NCBI RefSeq assembly: GCF_035046485.1
Contig: NC_085138.1
Location: 292,312,256-292,376,255 of the forward strand
Direction: 5' to 3'
Length of the DNA: 64,000 bases
Source of the DNA: Aedes albopictus
Lineage: Eukaryota > Arthropoda > Insecta > Diptera > Culicidae
The notes below the pieces were generated by a model that saw only the letters and a list, made by a program, of their open reading frames with translations, did no database searches and was not told the DNA's origin. The position numbers were made by a program, and so were the translations under genes. Shown piece by piece: positions 60,606 to 64,000 of this stretch. Position 1 is the stretch's first letter. Every line of letters starts with the position of its first letter.

Positions 60606-60848
60606 CACACTAAGATGAGCTCGGCAAACGCCGGCACCGCCGTGGCTCAGCAACTATTTATACTGAATCTCGGTAAAAAATTACGTTTGTTAGCTGAATT
60701 TTGGCAAAATATTTCCTGAACCTCAGCAAACAAACTACACGATTGCTGAGATCTCGTTGAAAAACAAGTTTGCTGAGAGCTCGGCGGTGCCAATCTCGGT
60801 AAAAATCAAGAAAAAGTGCCGAGATTCAGCGAAAAAAAATTAAGTGTG
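60606..60848. mobile_element. 243-bp TA-flanked MITE with GCTCGGC motifs
   Basis: TA stands at 60604-60605 and 60849-60850. The ends are CACACTAAG and, reversed, CACACTTAA. Inside, GCTCGGC/GCCGAG and GCTGAG/CTCAGC words recur on both strands, giving several possible stems. There is no ORF. Confidence 0.72.
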
Positions 60849-61069
60849 TATGTACTGTAAAACATACTAAGAAACATTATTAAGTATGCTTTGATTCATA
60901 TAGAACATGATTATAACATCTCAAATATGTTGCCGAAGCTCCACCTTCTACGCTTTTTCGGTCATATATCTGTCTGAAAAACGGTTTTGTTGTTATGAAC
61001 CAAAACACAGTAACTGGTCATATTGAGGTCGAAATAATTCCTATAGAACATGTTGTGTTACTTGGGATA

Positions 61070-62061
61070 CCGCTTCGAAGTCGATGAACAGGTGATGCGT
61101 TGGGACCTGGTATTCACGGCATTTCTGGAGGATTTGCCGTACGGTGAAGATCTGGTCCGTTGTCGACCGGCCGTCGATAAAACCAGCTTGGTAACTTCCC
61201 ACGAACTCATTTACTTTAGGTGAAAGACGACGGAAGATGATCTGGGATAGCACTTTGTAGGCGGCATTTAAAATGGTGATCGCTCGCAAGTTCTCACACA
61301 TTAACTTGTCGCCTTTCTTGTGGATGGGACAGATTATTCCACTCCTCCGGTAGCTGTTCGGTTTCCCAGATCTTGACTACTAACTGGTGCAGACAGGTGG
61401 CCAACTTTTCCGGGCCTATCTTGATGAGTTCTGCTGCGATACCGTTCTTACCAGTCGCTTTGTTGTTTTTGAGCTGGTGGATGGCATCCTTAACTTCCCT
61501 TAGCGTGGGAGTTGATTCGTTCCCGTCCTCTGCTGCGCCAACATAGTTATTTCCTCCGCTGCCTTGGTCCTCCGTGCCTACATTCTCTTCGTCATTCAGG
61601 TGCTCGTCGAAGTGCTGCTTCCACCTTTCGATCACCTCACGTTTGTCCGTCAGGAGGCTCCCGTCCTTATCCCTGCAGAATTCAGCTTGCGGCACATAGC
61701 CTTTGCGGGAGGCGTTGAGCTTCTGGTAGAACTTACGTGTTTCTTGTGAACGGCACAGCAGTTCCATTTCCTCGCACTCCGCTTCTTCCAGGCGGTGCTT
61801 TTTCTCCCGGAAGAGACGGGTCTGCTGCTTCCGCTTCTGTCTGTATCGCTCCACATTCTGTCGGGTTCCATGCTGCAGCATTACCGCCCGCGCTGCATCC
61901 TTCTCCTCCAGAACCGCTCTGCACTCCTCGTCGAGCCAATCGTTTCGTCGACTCCGTTCTACGTACCCTATAGTGCTCTCGGCTGCGTTGTTGATGGCTG
62001 CTTTGACTGTACTCCAGCAGTCTTCTAGAGGGGCCACATCGAGCACACCCTCGTCCGGCAA
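61070..62061 (-). pseudogene. RTE copy 3: linker and start of RT
   Basis: The frame from 62061 covers the linker between endonuclease and RT, rich in Arg, Glu and Lys (coiled-coil-like), with RKFYQKLNASRKG and KREVIERWKQHFDEHLN. It ends near 61294 after IWETEQLPEEW with a frameshift, and the next frame (61301-61041) continues with YQAGFIDGRSTTDQIF up to the TIR insertion. This linker shows what copy 2 has lost. Confidence 0.87.
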
Positions 62062-62159
62062 CGTTGCCTCGAGATTCTGCGCGTATGCGGTGGCGATATC
62101 CGGTTGCTTCAGTCGCTCTAGATCGTACCGGGCGGCCGCCGGTACTGTACATTGTTAAT

Positions 62160-62900
62160 AACGGAGAGTTTTGGGCGCAGTTTAACCATCACCAGGTAGT
62201 GATCGGAGTCGATATTAGCGCCACGATAGGTCCTGACGTCGATAATGTCGGAGAAGTGCCATCCATCAATCAGAACATGGTCGATTTGTGATTCCGTTTG
62301 TTATGGTGATCTCCAGGTGTAACGATACGGGAGGATGTGCTGGAAAAAGGTGCTACGAATGGCCATGTTCTTGGAGGCAGCGAAATCGATGAGGCCTAGG
62401 CCATTTTCGATCGTCAGCTGCTGGGTGCTGAACTTTCCAATCGTCGGTCTGAATTCCTCCTCCTGGCCTACCTGAGTGTTTAAATCTCCTATGATGATTT
62501 TGACGTCGTGGTTTGGGCAGCGGTCATACTCGCGTTCGAGCTGCGCGTAAAATGCGTCTTTGTCATCATCAGTGCTTCCGGAGTGAGGGCTGTGCACGTT
62601 TATTATGCTAATGTTGAAGAATCGGCCCTTAATCCTCAACCTGCACATTCTTTCGTCGATCGGCCACCAACCGATCACGCGCCTCTGCATGTCGCCCATC
62701 ACTATAAAAGCTGTTCCCAGCTCACGTGAGTTGCCGCAACTCTGGTAGATGGTATGATTACCTCTAAACGTTCGCACCATAGATCCTGTCCAACACATCT
62801 CCTGCAGCGCTACGATTCCGAACCCGCGGTCCTTCAGTATATCGGCGAGTTTGCGGGTGCTCCCGATGAAGTTGAGAGATCTGCAGTTCCACGTACCGAG
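62160..62900 (-). pseudogene. RTE copy 3: APE-type endonuclease
   Basis: The domain runs from TWNCRSLN (about 62895) through ALQEMCW (catalytic Glu), FNISIINVHSPHSGS and IIIGDLNTQVG (Asp and Asn) to the end near 62160. The long frame 62798-62301 is followed by a frameshift near 62300, after TWRSP, beyond which DHVLIDG-type sequence continues. It would nick target DNA for the LINE. The shifts make it inactive. Confidence 0.87.
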
Positions 62901-63298
62901 CTTCCAACCGCAAGTCCCTTTTCGTCCCTGTGGTCGTCGCCATTGGTATCGGTTCGCATTCTTCTCTTGTTGATTTTCCGGTGCTAATCTTTTTTACGGC
63001 TGGCTCGCAGGGCCTGACACCAACCCACTAACCCAGGGAGCTGGGCCTCTCCTTCTCGGAAGCTACGTGTTCTGCATTGGCATTTCCTCCAACTACAGGG
63101 CTAAATAGCTAGGCTTAAGCGCCAGTCTTCGCCGGGGGTGGTGTTTTTAATGGGCGCCCAGGAGATAATATTTTACCTGAGCTTCCACTCCATTCTCCAA
63201 AGATCTTTTATTATATTTTTGCATGTAATCCTTCAGAGATTTCTTCAGGGATTTCTCCATATATTCCTTCCAGAATTCCTTTAGATATTACTTTAATA

Positions 63299-63578
63299 TG
63301 GGCCCATATAGCTGAGGCGGTAAACGCACGGGTATTCAGCATGACCATGCTGAGGGTGACGGGTTCGATTCCCGGTCGGTCCAGGATCTTTTCGTAAAGG
63401 AAATTTCCTTGACTTCCTTGGGCATAGAGTATCTTCGTGCCTGCCACACGATATACACATGCAAAATGGTCATTGGCAGAGAAAGCTCTCAGTTAATAAC
63501 TGTGGAAGTGCTCATAGAACACTAAGCTGAGAAGCAGGCTTTGTCCCAGTGAGGACGTTACGCCAAGAAGAGGAGAGG
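63299..63578 (+). mobile_element. tRNA-derived SINE, Feilai type, complete
   Basis: ATTACTTTAATA is an exact 12-bp target duplication (63287-63298 and 63579-63590). The tRNA-like head spans about 63301-63385, with A box AGCTGAGGCGG and B box GGTTCGATTCC. The body then follows and ends in a GA-rich tail. An intact pol III promoter and clean duplication suggest a young copy. It is very close to the copy at 5283-5597. Confidence 0.92.
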
Positions 63579-63590
63579 ATTACTTTAATA

Positions 63591-64000
63591 ACTCCATCTG
63601 TAATTATTCGAAGTATTTCTGCAGGGAAGTCTTCCAGAAAGTTTTACTAGAGATTATTCAAAAATTAACCCAGGAATTACATTAAAAAAAGGAACAAACA
63701 ATTCGTCAGGAGTCCTTCAGAATTCTTCAGATTTTTATCCAAGAATATATAAAGAAATTATTCAAGGAATTTAACAAAAAAGCAATCCAGAGATTCTTCA
63801 AGGAATTCCTCATGAGGTTTCTTCAGAAATTCATACAGGGGTTCATCCGGGAATTCCTTCTGTGATTCTTTCAGGAACAACTTCGAAGATGTTTTTAAAA
63901 ATGACTTCAAGAACTCTTCTTGGGATGCCTTCAGGAATTCCTTCCGGATTTTTTTTTTCTGAAACTCCTCCAGAAATTAATCCAAGACTTCCTCTAGGAC
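63591..64000. repeat. Degenerate GGAATTCC-type repeat to the window edge
   Basis: Units like 'ttcttcaggaattcc' and 'aggaattcctc' continue to the end of the window. A shorter patch of the same lies at 63205-63286. No gene is seen. Confidence 0.6.

Larger units (their letters stand above)
58391..61067. mobile_element. TA-flanked TIR element (CCCAAGTAA ends), 2677 bp
   Basis: The ends are TCCCAAGTAA and TTACTTGGGA, flanked by TA at 58389-58390 and 61068-61069, in the middle of RTE motif A. The right end inner sequence 'aacatgttgtgtta' resembles the left end of the element at 5958 ('gtaacacaacttgtt'), so the two belong to one family. It holds a 5'-truncated SINE (59887-60015) and a MITE (60606-60848). 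The rest is AT-rich with CATATTC and ATATGTT words and no transposase. Confidence 0.85.
56821..63192 (-). mobile_element. RTE-clade LINE, nearly full length, interrupted (copy 3)
   Basis: TTCTCCAAAGAT is a 12-bp target duplication at 56809-56820 and 63193-63204. The element reads right to left: 5' UTR (from 63192), endonuclease (about 62895-62160), linker (to 61294), RT interrupted at 58391-61067 by a TIR element, then palm, C-terminus and 3' UTR. The 758-bp duplication repeats its 3' end. Between GDTF and the NGVWRRRMNHEL region near 57920 about 90 codons are lost. Without the insertion and duplication it is about 2.9 kb. Several frameshifts make it inactive. Confidence 0.9.

Noticed and set aside
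63301..63385. True tRNA gene
   Set aside because: A and B boxes are present, but the sequence continues into a SINE body with a target duplication around the whole unit, and another copy has the same body.

Overview
The window looks like nuclear DNA of an aedine mosquito (Aedes type). It has one clear host gene in a sea of nested transposons and satellites, tRNA-headed SINEs of the Feilai type, RTE/JAM1-like and LOA-like LINEs, TTAA- and TA-targeting MITEs, and the degenerate 'GGAATTCC' and 'TTTCAGGGG' repeats that are common in aedine genomes. The species cannot be fixed from the sequence alone. No bacterial, viral or CRISPR features were seen.

Layout. Positions 1-3279 hold the host gene: an intact single-exon seven-transmembrane receptor on the minus strand (614-2017), best read as an allatostatin-C (somatostatin-type) receptor, with a short upstream ORF overlapping its start codon. 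Positions 3280-15560 are a nest of transposons. They comprise a 5'-truncated RTE LINE; a LOA-like LINE with target-site duplications, itself split by a SINE and by a 2.05-kb inverted-repeat element; a 0.93-kb TIR element; a TTAA-flanked foldback; and a copia fragment split by an 8-bp-TSD hAT-type MITE. Positions 15580-17320 hold a 152-bp tandem repeat with its flanking modules. Positions 17321-32860 are a satellite block: a 6-bp array, an 11-bp array, and then four 7-bp (TATCTTC) arrays separated by three near-identical 420-bp spacers, two of these parts carrying insertions.

From 33.6 to 64 kb the window is again almost all mobile DNA. It has two copies of a TA-flanked element whose interior is a 137-bp tandem repeat, RTE copies with precise target duplications (36396-38630 and 56821-63192), a second RTE-like family, and a hAT-like element containing two younger insertions. 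It also has a 4.2-kb TTAA-flanked foldback element with arms of about 745 bp, several hairpins, and a perfect-looking 758-bp tandem duplication. Nesting gives relative ages: the host LINE is older than each insertion inside it. Apart from the receptor I see no confident host gene. The long ORFs in the satellite block come from stop-free repeat units and are not genes.

The receptor does not appear to work with any neighbour. The rest of the window is best understood as layered transposition, with many insertion sites readable to the base because the interrupted reading frame or repeat is known.
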